Positions 50,580-58,987 of a stretch of 64,000 bases of DNA are shown one piece after another. Under the pieces are notes generated by a model that worked only from the letters and a program-made list of their open reading frames with translations, was not told the DNA's origin and ran no database searches. The stretch lies in assembly GCF_015776785.2 (NCBI RefSeq), contig NZ_LFMD02000002.1:2058176-2122175 (forward strand), given 5' to 3'. Each line of letters starts with the position of its first letter. The stretch's first letter is position 1. The translations under genes and the position numbers were made by a program. This stretch comes from Kitasatospora sp. SUK 42 (GTDB lineage Bacteria > Actinomycetota > Actinomycetes > Streptomycetales > Streptomycetaceae).

Positions 50580-51560
50580 ATGCTCCAGCGCAGTACCGGA
50601 CCTGACGGGCCGACGGTGAGCGCCCTGTGCCTCGGCGCGATGACCTTCGGCACCACCGTGGACGAGGAGGCCGCCACGGCGATCCTGGACCGGTTCACCG
50701 AGGCCGGCGGGGCCTTCGTCGACACCGCGAACAACTACGCCGTCTGGGCCCCCGGCGGGACGGGCCACGAGAGCGAGGAGCTGCTCGGGCGCTGGATGGC
50801 CCGCCGCGGCAACCGCGACTCCCTGGTGCTCGCCAGCAAGTCCGGCGCCCGCCCGGTGCCCGGACTGCCGTACCCCGAGCACCTGGAGGGCCTGTCCGCG
50901 CCCGTGCTGCGCGGGGCGGTGGAGGGCAGTCTGAGCCGGCTCGGCACCGACCGCCTGGACGTGCACTACGCGCATGTCACCGACCCGGCCACCCCGGTCG
51001 AGGAGACCCTCGGCGCCTACGCCGAGCTGGTCGCGGAGGGCAAGGCCGTCCACCTCGGCTGCAGCAACCACACCGCCGCCGAGGTGGATGCCGCCAACGG
51101 TCTTGCCGCGGCGCGCGGTTGGCCCGGCTACCGGTTCGTCCAGCAGCGCCACACCTACCTGCGGCCCCGGCCGGACGCCGACTTCGGCATCCAGCGGCAC
51201 GCCGACCAGGACCTGCTCGACCACCTCGCGGACCACCCGGGGACGGTGCTGCTCGCCTACTCCCCGCTCCTCGGCGGCGCCTACAGCCGCCCCGACCGGC
51301 CGCTCGCCGAGCAGTACCGGTGGCCCGTCGCCGAGGCCCAACTGGCCGTCCTGGCCGAGGTGTCGGCCGAGACCGGGGCCACCGTCAACCAGGTCGTGCT
51401 GGCCTGGCTGCTGGCCCACCCCGTGCCCACCGTCCCGGTCATCGGCGCCAGCTCCGTCGCGCAACTGGAGGAGTCCCTCGCGGCCCTGGAGCTGCGCCTC
51501 GACGCCGACCAGCTGCACCGCCTCGACACCGCCCGGTCCGTCGGGCGGGCCGGCGGGTAG
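50580..51560 (+). CDS. Aldo/keto reductase
   Basis: The 326-residue oxidoreductase has Asp48 and Tyr53 (VDTANNYAVW), Lys87 (LASKSG), the His of HYAHVTD and the cofactor segment VIGASSVAQLEESLAAL. GGAGG is 8 nt before the ATG. It is a paralogue of the 5652-6605 gene. Substrate unknown. Confidence 0.9.
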   Translation: MLQRSTGPDGPTVSALCLGAMTFGTTVDEEAATAILDRFTEAGGAFVDTANNYAVWAPGGTGHESEELLGRWMARRGNRDSLVLASKSGARPVPGLPYPEHLEGLSAPVLRGAVEGSLSRLGTDRLDVHYAHVTDPATPVEETLGAYAELVAEGKAVHLGCSNHTAAEVDAANGLAAARGWPGYRFVQQRHTYLRPRPDADFGIQRHADQDLLDHLADHPGTVLLAYSPLLGGAYSRPDRPLAEQYRWPVAEAQLAVLAEVSAETGATVNQVVLAWLLAHPVPTVPVIGASSVAQLEESLAALELRLDADQLHRLDTARSVGRAGG

Positions 51561-51565
51561 CGGGA

Positions 51566-51690
51566 TCAGCCCGCCGCCGGCCTGCGCGGCGGTCCGGCCG
51601 GCCGGAGGCGGGCGTGGCGAGCGAGTTCGACGCGGGAGCCGAGGTCGAGCTTCCGGAAGACGCTGCGCAGGCGGAGGTCGACGGTGTGCG
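51566..51690 (-). pseudogene. LuxR-type regulator remnant (3' end only)
   Basis: On the minus strand SPHTVDLRLRSVFRKLDLGS followed by RVELARHARLR is the recognition end of a LuxR helix-turn-helix, followed by a stop. Upstream the reading frame runs into the 26-bp palindrome and then loses all LuxR similarity, so only about the last 40 codons survive. It is a decayed gene. Confidence 0.65.
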
Positions 51691-51703
51691 GGGAGCGGCC
51701 GGG

Positions 51704-51729
51704 CCGGGGAGGCGCATGCGCCTCCCCGG
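51704..51729. repeat. Perfect 26-bp palindrome at the LuxR breakpoint
   Basis: CCGGGGAGGCGCA is followed directly by its exact complement TGCGCCTCCCCGG. It lies exactly where LuxR similarity ends. Confidence 0.7.
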
Positions 51730-52011
51730 GCGCCCTGTGATGCGGACGACCCCGTGCGCACCCGGAGGCGACTGCGGCGTTGTTCGCCACCATTCGGCAC
51801 GATACGACCTCAGGCACCGGGGCCGGCCCCTAGCCTTGTGCGCGGACGTGACGTCCATGGCCGCGTTGCCGGGGATCAGCCCCGGGAGAGGGTGGAACGC
51901 CGTAGTCCGGACAGCACCTCCCTCCTTCAAAGTCGCACTTCGTCAGCAGCTCCCGCGCCCTGCACGGGACGGCAGGGCCGGGTTCCCATCCTTCGACGGG
52001 GAGGCTTGACC
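51730..52011. other. Upstream region of the FAD/PEP gene pair
   Basis: No gene is supported here. TAGCCT at about 51831-51836 is a -10 candidate, which would give a leader of about 170 nt. GGGGAGG precedes the ATG at 52012. Confidence 0.4.
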
Positions 52012-53916
52012 ATGAGTCGAACGAGCAAGCACCGCCCAAGAGTTCTCATAGTCGGGGCAGGCCTGGCGGGCACCGCCACGGCGATCAGGATGCTCCACTT
52101 CGCGCGCAGACCGATCGAGATCGTCCTGCTGGAGCGGAGATCCGACTACCGCTCCGCCGGTGTCGCCTACCACCGGAACGGCAACCCCTGGGACCACGTG
52201 TTCAACATCCAGGCGGGCCGGATGTCGGTGTTCCGGGAGGACGTCCTCGACTTCGTCCACTGGGCCAACGGCGAGGCCGACCGCGGGGGCTGGCCGGAGC
52301 CCTGGGCCGGGCACCGGTTCGTCGAGCACGGCCCGGCGCCCCGACGGCTCTTCCAGGACTACCTGTGCGACCGGCTGGCCGAGGCGGGGCGCGAAGCCCG
52401 CCCCGGCGTCGTGCTGGTCGAGGCGGACGGCGAGGCCGTCGACATGGAAGTGCGCTCCACGGGAATCGAGGTGACGATACGTCGGTTCACCACGACCGAT
52501 GCCGGCCGGAGTTCGGAGATGGCCGTACTCCAGGCCGAGCGCGTGGTGCTCGCGACCGGTCTCGAACTCAGGGAGCCGCCGTTCGCCGCCGAGGTGCTCA
52601 AGCACGGGTCCTTCGTGCGGAACCCGTACTCCGCGTCCGGCATCCGGAAGCTCACGGAACTCCCCTCCGGGGCGACCGTCGCGATCGTCGGTTCCGTGCT
52701 GAGTGCCTACGACTCCGCGGGCCTCCTGCTGCGGCAGGGTCACACCGGGAGGATCCATCTGATCTCCAGGACCGGGACGATGTTCCGGGCGTACCCCGGT
52801 GGCCACGAGCACGGGGTGTTACGACTTCCCTGTCCGGCATCGCTGTTGGAGCCCTACCGGAATCGCGAGGAGTTCCTCGCCCGGGTCCGGACCGAGTGGG
52901 ACGCGGCGTGCGCGTCGGTCGCCCGGGACCATCCCGACGTCGATCCGGTGGTGGTCGCGGAGCGGGTGGCCAAGGCGTGGGAGCCGCACCTTCCCGAGGC
53001 CATCGAGCGGATACCCTCCGCGGAACTGCGGAGCCTGCTGGACGAGTTCGGCACCGCGATAGCCGCCGTGCGGGTCGGGGCGGTGGAGTACACGATGGCG
53101 GTCGTCGAGCGCGGGATGCGCGGGGCGGACGGGCGGGTGGAGCTGGTCGTCGGAAAGGTGGAGGGGATCACCCCGCTGGAGTCGGGCCGGCTGGTCGTGT
53201 CGGTCGCGCCCCCGGAGGGTGGGTCGGAGAAGGAACCGGGAGGCGGGCGCGCCATCGAGGCCGACCTGGTGGTGTCCAACTTCGGCCGGGAGTCGGACTA
53301 CGGCAGGGTCGACCAACCGCTCTGGAGGAACCTCCTCCGGAAGGGCATCGCGGCGCCCCACGAACGCACCGGGCGCGGCCTGGACGTCGACGAACGGGGG
53401 ACGCTGCTGAGCCCCGGCGGGGAGCCGGCCGGTCCGGTCTCCGCGGTCGGCGTGCTGAGGGAGGGGGACGAGATCGTACGGAACGGCCGGACCGGTGCGT
53501 TCGCCTTCAACCTCGCCGCCATCAAGAACCAGTCGATCGCGGTCGCCGCGCACGCGATCGAGCAACTGGAACTGGAAGAGGCCGTATTGGTTCAAAGCGC
53601 TGACCAACGCCGGGGTGGTGTCGGCAATTTGGAGGAAGCGGCCCGAGGGGGATTCGAGGACGCTGTCGTTCTGGAGGTGAGGAGAATGGCCTCACGGATC
53701 CGGAGCGAGCGGGAGCTGCTCGATTCCCGGCTGGAAGCCTGCATCCGCTCCATGCGTGGACGTCCGGCCTTTCCGGCGGACGCCGACCGGCAGGACCGGC
53801 TGATGAGGGTGGCCGTCAACCGGGCCGCCGTCGAACGGCTCACCGATGTCTCCGTGACACCACGGCAGCTGCGCCGACAACTGGGGATAGCGAACGCCGT
53901 AGATTTGGAGGAGTAG
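52012..53916 (+). CDS. FAD/NAD(P)-binding protein
   Basis: The 634-residue protein has the FAD dinucleotide fold VLIVGAGLAGTATAIRM (11-27) and a second glycine-rich segment VAIVGSVLSAYDSAGLLL (about 225). FNIQAGRMSVFREDVLDFVHW and ISRTGTMFRAYPGGHEHG occur between, as in the FAD-NAD(P)-binding family of streptomycetes. The reaction is unknown. The last 76 residues are helical and appear to be separately translatable (next entry). The gene abuts the PEP-swivel gene. Confidence 0.8.
   Translation: MSRTSKHRPRVLIVGAGLAGTATAIRMLHFARRPIEIVLLERRSDYRSAGVAYHRNGNPWDHVFNIQAGRMSVFREDVLDFVHWANGEADRGGWPEPWAGHRFVEHGPAPRRLFQDYLCDRLAEAGREARPGVVLVEADGEAVDMEVRSTGIEVTIRRFTTTDAGRSSEMAVLQAERVVLATGLELREPPFAAEVLKHGSFVRNPYSASGIRKLTELPSGATVAIVGSVLSAYDSAGLLLRQGHTGRIHLISRTGTMFRAYPGGHEHGVLRLPCPASLLEPYRNREEFLARVRTEWDAACASVARDHPDVDPVVVAERVAKAWEPHLPEAIERIPSAELRSLLDEFGTAIAAVRVGAVEYTMAVVERGMRGADGRVELVVGKVEGITPLESGRLVVSVAPPEGGSEKEPGGGRAIEADLVVSNFGRESDYGRVDQPLWRNLLRKGIAAPHERTGRGLDVDERGTLLSPGGEPAGPVSAVGVLREGDEIVRNGRTGAFAFNLAAIKNQSIAVAAHAIEQLELEEAVLVQSADQRRGGVGNLEEAARGGFEDAVVLEVRRMASRIRSERELLDSRLEACIRSMRGRPAFPADADRQDRLMRVAVNRAAVERLTDVSVTPRQLRRQLGIANAVDLEE
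53686..53916 (+). CDS. Possible in-frame internal gene (76 aa) at the FAD gene 3' end
   Basis: ATG 53686 is in the frame of the FAD gene and follows a perfect GGAGGTGA (53673-53680) with 5-nt spacing, the best ribosome-binding site of the region. The product MASRIRSERELLDSRLEACI and following residues is a helical, charged polypeptide with two predicted long helices. It may be made as a free subunit as well as part of the long protein. The sequence faintly recalls AroQ-type helical proteins, without the full motif. Confidence 0.4.
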   Translation: MASRIRSERELLDSRLEACIRSMRGRPAFPADADRQDRLMRVAVNRAAVERLTDVSVTPRQLRRQLGIANAVDLEE

Positions 53917-55143
53917 TTGAACGGGCGACGGATTCAGGGATTCCTGCTGACCGGTGGTACGCAGAGCGTTTTGCGAGGCACCTGCAATCGCACCAGAACT
54001 CCGCTTGAGGGATCCGTTCTCGTCGCCCCTTCCCTGGAAGCGGGTCTGTACGAAGCGATCGTGGCCGCCCGCGCGGTCGTCTGCGGTTCGGGCGGGCTGA
54101 CCGGCCACATGCAGTCCCTCTGCCGTGGCCGGGGCATCCCCGTGCTCCGTGTCGACCAGGAGGACCTCGCCCACCTGGTCGGCGAAGTGACCCTGGACCT
54201 CGAAGACGGCTCGATCGTCATCGGCCCCGGCACGACCGCCGGGGCCGATCCGGGCTCGGAGCCCCGGAGCCCCTCGCCGGGCGATCTCGGCTCGGCGTGC
54301 GCGGTCATCGCGGACCTCCAGGACATCCGCACGATCAACTCGTGCGGGCCGAACGCGCGACGGGTCGGCTCCTTCTTCATCCGGGAGGAGTTCCTCTGCC
54401 TGGCGGCGGCACTGAGTCCGCTCGACTCCCTGGAGGGCGGCCCGGCCGACACGGCGGTCTACGGGCGGGCCATCGCGGACCGCTTGTGCACCTTCGTCGA
54501 GGCGCTCCTGCCCGGCCAGCGGCTGGTCCTGAGGCTTCTCGACCTCCGCTCCGACCACGCCGCCAGCGTCACCGAGCTGGCCCCGGTCGCGGTCGAACCC
54601 AACCCCGAGCTGGGCCTGCACGGCGCGCGCTGGCTCCTGGGTTCCACCGCCTACCGGGACGCGCTGCACGCCGTGCTCGGCGCCCTGCGCGAGCGGCTCG
54701 GCGACGAGGCGGGCCGCGTGCACCTCTCCGTGCCGTTCCTCAACGACGCCGAGGAGTTCACCCAGCTCAGGAAGCACCTGGAGCTGCCCGCCGACGTACC
54801 CCTGTCCGCGTTCATCGAGACACCCGCGGCGGTGCACGCCACCGCGGAGATCTGCGCCGCGGGCGCCAGCGAGCTGTTCGTCGGGGTGAAGGACCTGGTG
54901 CAGTTCTACCTGGCCGCGGACCGCGGCAACCACCTGGTGGCGGAGTCCTACCAGACCCGGCACCCGGCCGTCATGGACGGCGTGCGCAGGGTGGTGGAGT
55001 CCGCGCACACCGCCGGCACCCCGGTACGGGTGTTCGCCCTGGGCGCCGACCTCGCCCACTACCTCGACCACGTACCGACCCCGGACGGCTACATGATGTG
55101 CACCGCCGAACTCCGGCAACTGCTCCTCCAGCCGCAGCCCTGA
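53917..55143 (+). CDS. PEP-utilising swivel/TIM-barrel protein
   Basis: The 408-residue protein starts at TTG right after the FAD gene stop; GGAGG precedes it. The N-terminal part holds a phosphohistidine-swivel-like segment AVVCGSGGLTGHMQSLCRGRG followed by IPVLRV, as in PEP synthase and rifampin phosphotransferase. The C-terminal part (about 130-405) matches the PEP/pyruvate-binding barrel: SCGPNARRVGSFFIREEFLC, RLLDLRSDH and VGVKDLVQFYLAADRGN. There is no ATP-grasp domain, so it resembles a free-standing part of such an enzyme. Substrate unknown. Confidence 0.75.
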   Translation: MNGRRIQGFLLTGGTQSVLRGTCNRTRTPLEGSVLVAPSLEAGLYEAIVAARAVVCGSGGLTGHMQSLCRGRGIPVLRVDQEDLAHLVGEVTLDLEDGSIVIGPGTTAGADPGSEPRSPSPGDLGSACAVIADLQDIRTINSCGPNARRVGSFFIREEFLCLAAALSPLDSLEGGPADTAVYGRAIADRLCTFVEALLPGQRLVLRLLDLRSDHAASVTELAPVAVEPNPELGLHGARWLLGSTAYRDALHAVLGALRERLGDEAGRVHLSVPFLNDAEEFTQLRKHLELPADVPLSAFIETPAAVHATAEICAAGASELFVGVKDLVQFYLAADRGNHLVAESYQTRHPAVMDGVRRVVESAHTAGTPVRVFALGADLAHYLDHVPTPDGYMMCTAELRQLLLQPQP

Positions 55144-55182
55144 CCCACCCGGGCCCACCCGGGCCCACCCGGGCCTACCGGG
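55144..55182. repeat. Tandem CCCACCCGGG repeats
   Basis: Three exact copies of CCCACCCGGG are followed by degenerate CCTACCGGG-like copies between the convergent PEP-swivel and membrane-protein genes. Confidence 0.7.
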
Positions 55183-55184
55183 TC

Positions 55185-55841
55185 CTACCCGGTCCCGCGC
55201 TGGGCGATCAGGATGTGGCAGCTGACCACCAGGACCCAGAACGGGAAGACCAGCTCGGACCAGCGCACGGTGGTGACGACGAAGAGGAGGACGAGGCCGA
55301 CCGCGTAGCCGAGCCACACGAGCCGGCGGGGGAAGAGCCCCAGGAGGCGGCCGATCGTCGTGGTCGAGAGGGTGAACACGCCGGCCATGCGCATGCAGTA
55401 GCTCGAAAGCAGGGTGTAGGTGAGGTGGCGGCCGGACTGCCACAGCTGCGGCGTCGGTGCGCCGTGTTGCGCTTCGGCCAGTTCGAGCAGGCTGCCCGCC
55501 GTCGTGGCCAGGGCGAACAGGGTCGCGACGAACAGCACGCCGCTGCCGAGGAACACCGTGGAGACGAACTTGTCCTCGGCCGCGCCGACGTAGGCCCGCA
55601 TCGCGCCCATGAACCACAGGAAGGCGATGCCGGCGAACGGCAGAAGGGCCAGTGCCCACCGGAGGGCCTGCCGACCGGAGGCACTGGCGTGCCACTGCTC
55701 CGTGCCGGGCGGGAGCGCGGGGAACACGACGCGGACGAGCACGATGGCGGCGGCCAGCAGCACGGAGAAGACGATGCCGACCACGGCCGCCGCTCTCGGT
55801 GTCTTCATCTGCTGTACCGGGTGCGCGGTCGTCGCTGTCAT
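55185..55841 (-). CDS. Integral membrane protein (218 aa), unknown
   Basis: About six hydrophobic helices are visible: AAVVGIVFSVLLAAAIVLV, ALALLPFAGIAFLWFMGAM, VFLGSGVLFVATLFALATTA and a C-terminal pair. GGAGG stands about 6 nt before the ATG. No motif or family recognised. Confidence 0.75.
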   Translation of the reverse strand: MTATTAHPVQQMKTPRAAAVVGIVFSVLLAAAIVLVRVVFPALPPGTEQWHASASGRQALRWALALLPFAGIAFLWFMGAMRAYVGAAEDKFVSTVFLGSGVLFVATLFALATTAGSLLELAEAQHGAPTPQLWQSGRHLTYTLLSSYCMRMAGVFTLSTTTIGRLLGLFPRRLVWLGYAVGLVLLFVVTTVRWSELVFPFWVLVVSCHILIAQRGTG

Positions 55842-55983
55842 GGCTTGCCTCCGTTGGACCGGAACGGCGCGGTGGAATCCCCGGCGCAGCCTCTTGTTGC
55901 CGTGGAGCAGCAAGCCCTCCCAGCCCACGGTAGACACGTCCGGTCCCGACATGCGCGCCGGAAGGGTGGGCGGTGCCCGGCGG

Positions 55984-56976
55984 TCAGGCGAGCGAGGGGT
56001 GGACGAGGCGGCCGTGGTGGATGAGGGAGGCGGCCTGTTTGAGGCGGCGGACGCGGACGCTGATCTCGTAGCCGTTGATGCCCTCGACGTGGGCGAAGCG
56101 GCTGCTGAGGTAGCGGTAGAAGTCCGGGGTGTCCTTGCAGATGACGATGGCCATGATGTTGTGCTTGCCGCTGGTGGCCGCGGCGAAGGCGCATTCGTCG
56201 TGCCTGCTGAGCTCCTCGCCGACCTGCTGGAGCCGGGGCAGGGCGACCTGGAGCCAGAGGGTGGCGTTGAGTTCGTAGCCGAGGCGTTCGGGCAGGGTGT
56301 CGACGTCGTAGACGAGGGAGCCGGTGGCTTCGAGGGCCTCCAGTCGGCGGGCGACGCGGGGCTTGGACCAGCCGGTGGCCTCCGCCAGGCGGGTGTGGGA
56401 GGCGCGTCCGTCCTCCGCCAGGGCTTCGAGGAGGGGGAGGTCCTCGTCGGGCGGGGGGAGGGGGCGGCCAGCGGGGGTGGGGCGGTCCGCGGTCAGCAGT
56501 CGTACCTGGTCGTCGGTGAGGGAACCCTCCCGGCGGGTCCAGCCGCCGGTGCCGGGGGAGCCGAAGGCGTGGATGAGGAGGTCGAGGCTCAGGTCGAGGA
56601 CGGAGGCGGCCTTGGGGAGCCGTCGCAGGAGGACGTCGTCCCGGGCCGTGCCGGCGGGTGAGCGGATCACGCAGATGATCTCGGACCCGCCCGAGGCGAT
56701 GCTCGCGTAGGCGACCTCGGGCCGGCGGGCGAGCGAGTCGGCGAGGGGCCCCACGGAGTCGGGGCGGCAGTGCAGCCGCGCGACCCACTCGGCCCGGCCG
56801 TCGGCCGCCGGGTTGCTCAGCCCGACGATGCGGAGGACCCCGTCGCGGCGCAGGGCGTTGTAGCGGCGCGCCACGGTCTGCTCGGACGCCCCGACGACCT
56901 CGCTGAGGCGGCGGAAGGAGACGCGCGGGGCGCAGTGGAGTCCGTGGATGATTTTGTGGTCCAGCTCGTCAGGCAT
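55984..56976 (-). CDS. Double-domain Lrp/AsnC-family regulator
   Basis: The 330-residue protein contains two Lrp/AsnC units. The first helix-turn-helix is at about 4-50 (LDHKIIHGLHCAPRVSFRRL), the second at about 180-225 (LPLLEALAEDGRASHTRLAE). RAM-like ligand-binding parts follow each (VLRIVGLSNPA, later EGINGYEISVRVRRL). Ordinary Lrp proteins have one unit of about 150 residues, so this is a fused pair. It faces the MFS gene and probably controls it. No ribosome-binding site is seen. Confidence 0.85.
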   Translation of the reverse strand: MPDELDHKIIHGLHCAPRVSFRRLSEVVGASEQTVARRYNALRRDGVLRIVGLSNPAADGRAEWVARLHCRPDSVGPLADSLARRPEVAYASIASGGSEIICVIRSPAGTARDDVLLRRLPKAASVLDLSLDLLIHAFGSPGTGGWTRREGSLTDDQVRLLTADRPTPAGRPLPPPDEDLPLLEALAEDGRASHTRLAEATGWSKPRVARRLEALEATGSLVYDVDTLPERLGYELNATLWLQVALPRLQQVGEELSRHDECAFAAATSGKHNIMAIVICKDTPDFYRYLSSRFAHVEGINGYEISVRVRRLKQAASLIHHGRLVHPSLA

Positions 56977-56986
56977 GGCGAAATCA

Positions 56987-57021
56987 TCACACGGACACGA
57001 GCGGATCTGAGGGTTGTGTGA
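56987..57021. promoter_or_regulatory. Candidate AsnC/MFS divergent operator
   Basis: TCACAC (56987-56992) and GTGTGA (57016-57021) are exact inverted half-sites 23 bp apart in the AT-richest part of the divergent region. Confidence 0.35.
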
Positions 57022-57181
57022 CACCGGCCGGGATCGCTTGGGGAATCGCCGCCCCCGGGGCCGAAGCTGGTCGGCGGCTCCGCCGGTGTGCCCGGCCCCG
57101 GAGCGGGGCGCATGCCGGACGGCGGCGCCCGTCCAGCAGCCGGTGCCGGCGAGGCACCCCCGCAGTCGAAGGAAAGTCCTC

Positions 57182-58786
57182 GTGAACTCCGCAACGATCG
57201 CCACGACGCAAGGCCCCAGGGCCGGACGGGCCGCCACGCTCGTCATGGCCTGCCTGGGCGTCTTCGTCGCCTACCTGCCCGTGACCACCGTGTCGGTGAG
57301 CCTGCCGGCGATCCAGCGGGCACTGGGCGCCTCGACGGCCCAGCTGTCCTGGGTGCCGGACGCGTTCGTGCTTCCGATGGCCGCGCTGATCCTGACCACC
57401 GGTGTGTGGGGCGACGTCCACGGCCGCAAGCGGGTGTTCCAGGCGGGCATGGCCTTCTGCGCGCTGGGAGCCGCGATCTCCCTGACGTCCGACTCGGTGC
57501 AGATGCTGTGGGCCGGGCAGGCGGCCTCCGGACTGGGGGCGGCGGCCCTGCTGCCCACCACGCTGGCCCTGATCAGCCACGCCGTCCCCGACCACAGGGA
57601 GCGCGGCAGGTTCATCGGACTGTGGGCGATGTCCCTGCTGGCCTCGCTCGCCGTGGGCCCGCTGATCGCCGGCGGGCTGCTGGAACACGTCGAATGGCGC
57701 TGGATCTTCCTCCTGCCCGTCCCGGTGTCCCTGATCGTGCTGGTCGTCTCGGCGTTCCTGCTGCCCGACTCGCGCGCGCCGCACGGTCGTCGGCTCGACT
57801 GGCCGGGCCAGATCAGCGCGGCCGTCGCCGTCACCGCGGTCGTCTACGGCGTCATCGAGGGCGGCGCGAACGGGTTCGGCGAGCCCGCCGCGGTCGTGGC
57901 CCTGGTGCTCGGCGTGCTCAGCGCGATCGTGTTCGTCGTCGTGGAGCACCGCAGCGCGAGCCCGATGCTCGACCTCGCCCTGTTCCGCAGCCCGGCGTTC
58001 ACCGCCACCGCCCTGGTCGCGATGATCAGCTTCCTGGGGCTGATCGGCTTCTTCTTCGTGCTGAGCCTGTACTTCGGCATGGTGCAGCACCTGACGACGC
58101 TCCAGGCCGGACTGCGGATGGTCCTGATGGCCGGGACGTCCCTCGTCACCAGCATCCCCGTCGGACGGCTGATGCACCGGGTGCCCGCCCGCGTGATGAT
58201 CACCGTCGGACTGGTGCTGACGGCCGGCTCGCTGCTCTCGCTCACCGGCATCGACGCCCACACCTCCTACGGCTCGCTCGCCTGGCGGCTGGTCCTGCTC
58301 GGCCTGGGCATGGGCGCCGTCCTCACTCCGATGACGGCCTCCGCCGTCTCCTCCGTCCCGCACCACCTGGCCGGCATGGCCGCGGCCGGCAACAACGCCT
58401 TCCGCCAGGTCGGCGGCGCCCTCGGCCCCGCCGTCCTCGGCGCCCTGCTCACCACGCGCGCCCTCGACGCGCTGCCCGGCCGCCTGGCGGATGCCGGCGT
58501 GCCGGCGGAAACCGGTAGCCGCGTCCTCGACACCGCCCGCGACCACGGGCTCGCGGCCGTCGCCGGACTCGACCTCGGCACCGCCACCGACCAGGCCCTC
58601 ACCGCCCTCAGCGGCTCCTTCCTCGACGGCATGCGGCTCTGCCTCCTCGTGTCCGCCTCGCTCACCCTCCTGGCCGCCCTCGCCTGCGCCCTCCTCCTGC
58701 GCCCGGCCCCGCCCGCCACCCACTCCGTACCCGACCCGTCCCCCGCCGGTGGCGCCACCCGTCGGCAGCCGGCCCGCACCCCGTGA
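57182..58786 (+). CDS. MFS drug exporter (DHA2, 14 TM)
   Basis: The 534-residue exporter has PVTTVSVSLPAIQRALGAS in helix 1, motif A WGDVHGRKRVFQAGM and 14 hydrophobic segments. The GTG start has AAGGA 9 nt upstream. It is divergent to the double AsnC regulator. A Pro/Arg-rich tail ends the protein. Confidence 0.9.
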   Translation: MNSATIATTQGPRAGRAATLVMACLGVFVAYLPVTTVSVSLPAIQRALGASTAQLSWVPDAFVLPMAALILTTGVWGDVHGRKRVFQAGMAFCALGAAISLTSDSVQMLWAGQAASGLGAAALLPTTLALISHAVPDHRERGRFIGLWAMSLLASLAVGPLIAGGLLEHVEWRWIFLLPVPVSLIVLVVSAFLLPDSRAPHGRRLDWPGQISAAVAVTAVVYGVIEGGANGFGEPAAVVALVLGVLSAIVFVVVEHRSASPMLDLALFRSPAFTATALVAMISFLGLIGFFFVLSLYFGMVQHLTTLQAGLRMVLMAGTSLVTSIPVGRLMHRVPARVMITVGLVLTAGSLLSLTGIDAHTSYGSLAWRLVLLGLGMGAVLTPMTASAVSSVPHHLAGMAAAGNNAFRQVGGALGPAVLGALLTTRALDALPGRLADAGVPAETGSRVLDTARDHGLAAVAGLDLGTATDQALTALSGSFLDGMRLCLLVSASLTLLAALACALLLRPAPPATHSVPDPSPAGGATRRQPARTP

Positions 58787-58814
58787 CCCCGCCCTGACCG
58801 CCGCGCCGGGAACC

Positions 58815-58849
58815 CGACGGCCCGGACCGCACTGCGGTCCGGGCCGTCG
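58815..58849. terminator. Bidirectional terminator
   Basis: CGACGGCCCGGACCGC and GCGGTCCGGGCCGTCG form a perfect 16-bp stem around ACT between convergent genes. Confidence 0.85.
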
Positions 58850-58987
58850 CGACGACCGGACGAACGCGCCCTTCCGGCCCGGTGGCGAGCGTCTCGACCT
58901 CACGATGCCCGAGCAATGGGCTGTCACCGCATGGGACTTCGAGACCGAGCGTAGCGGGGCTCACGTCGCGATGACGGCGCCGAATCG

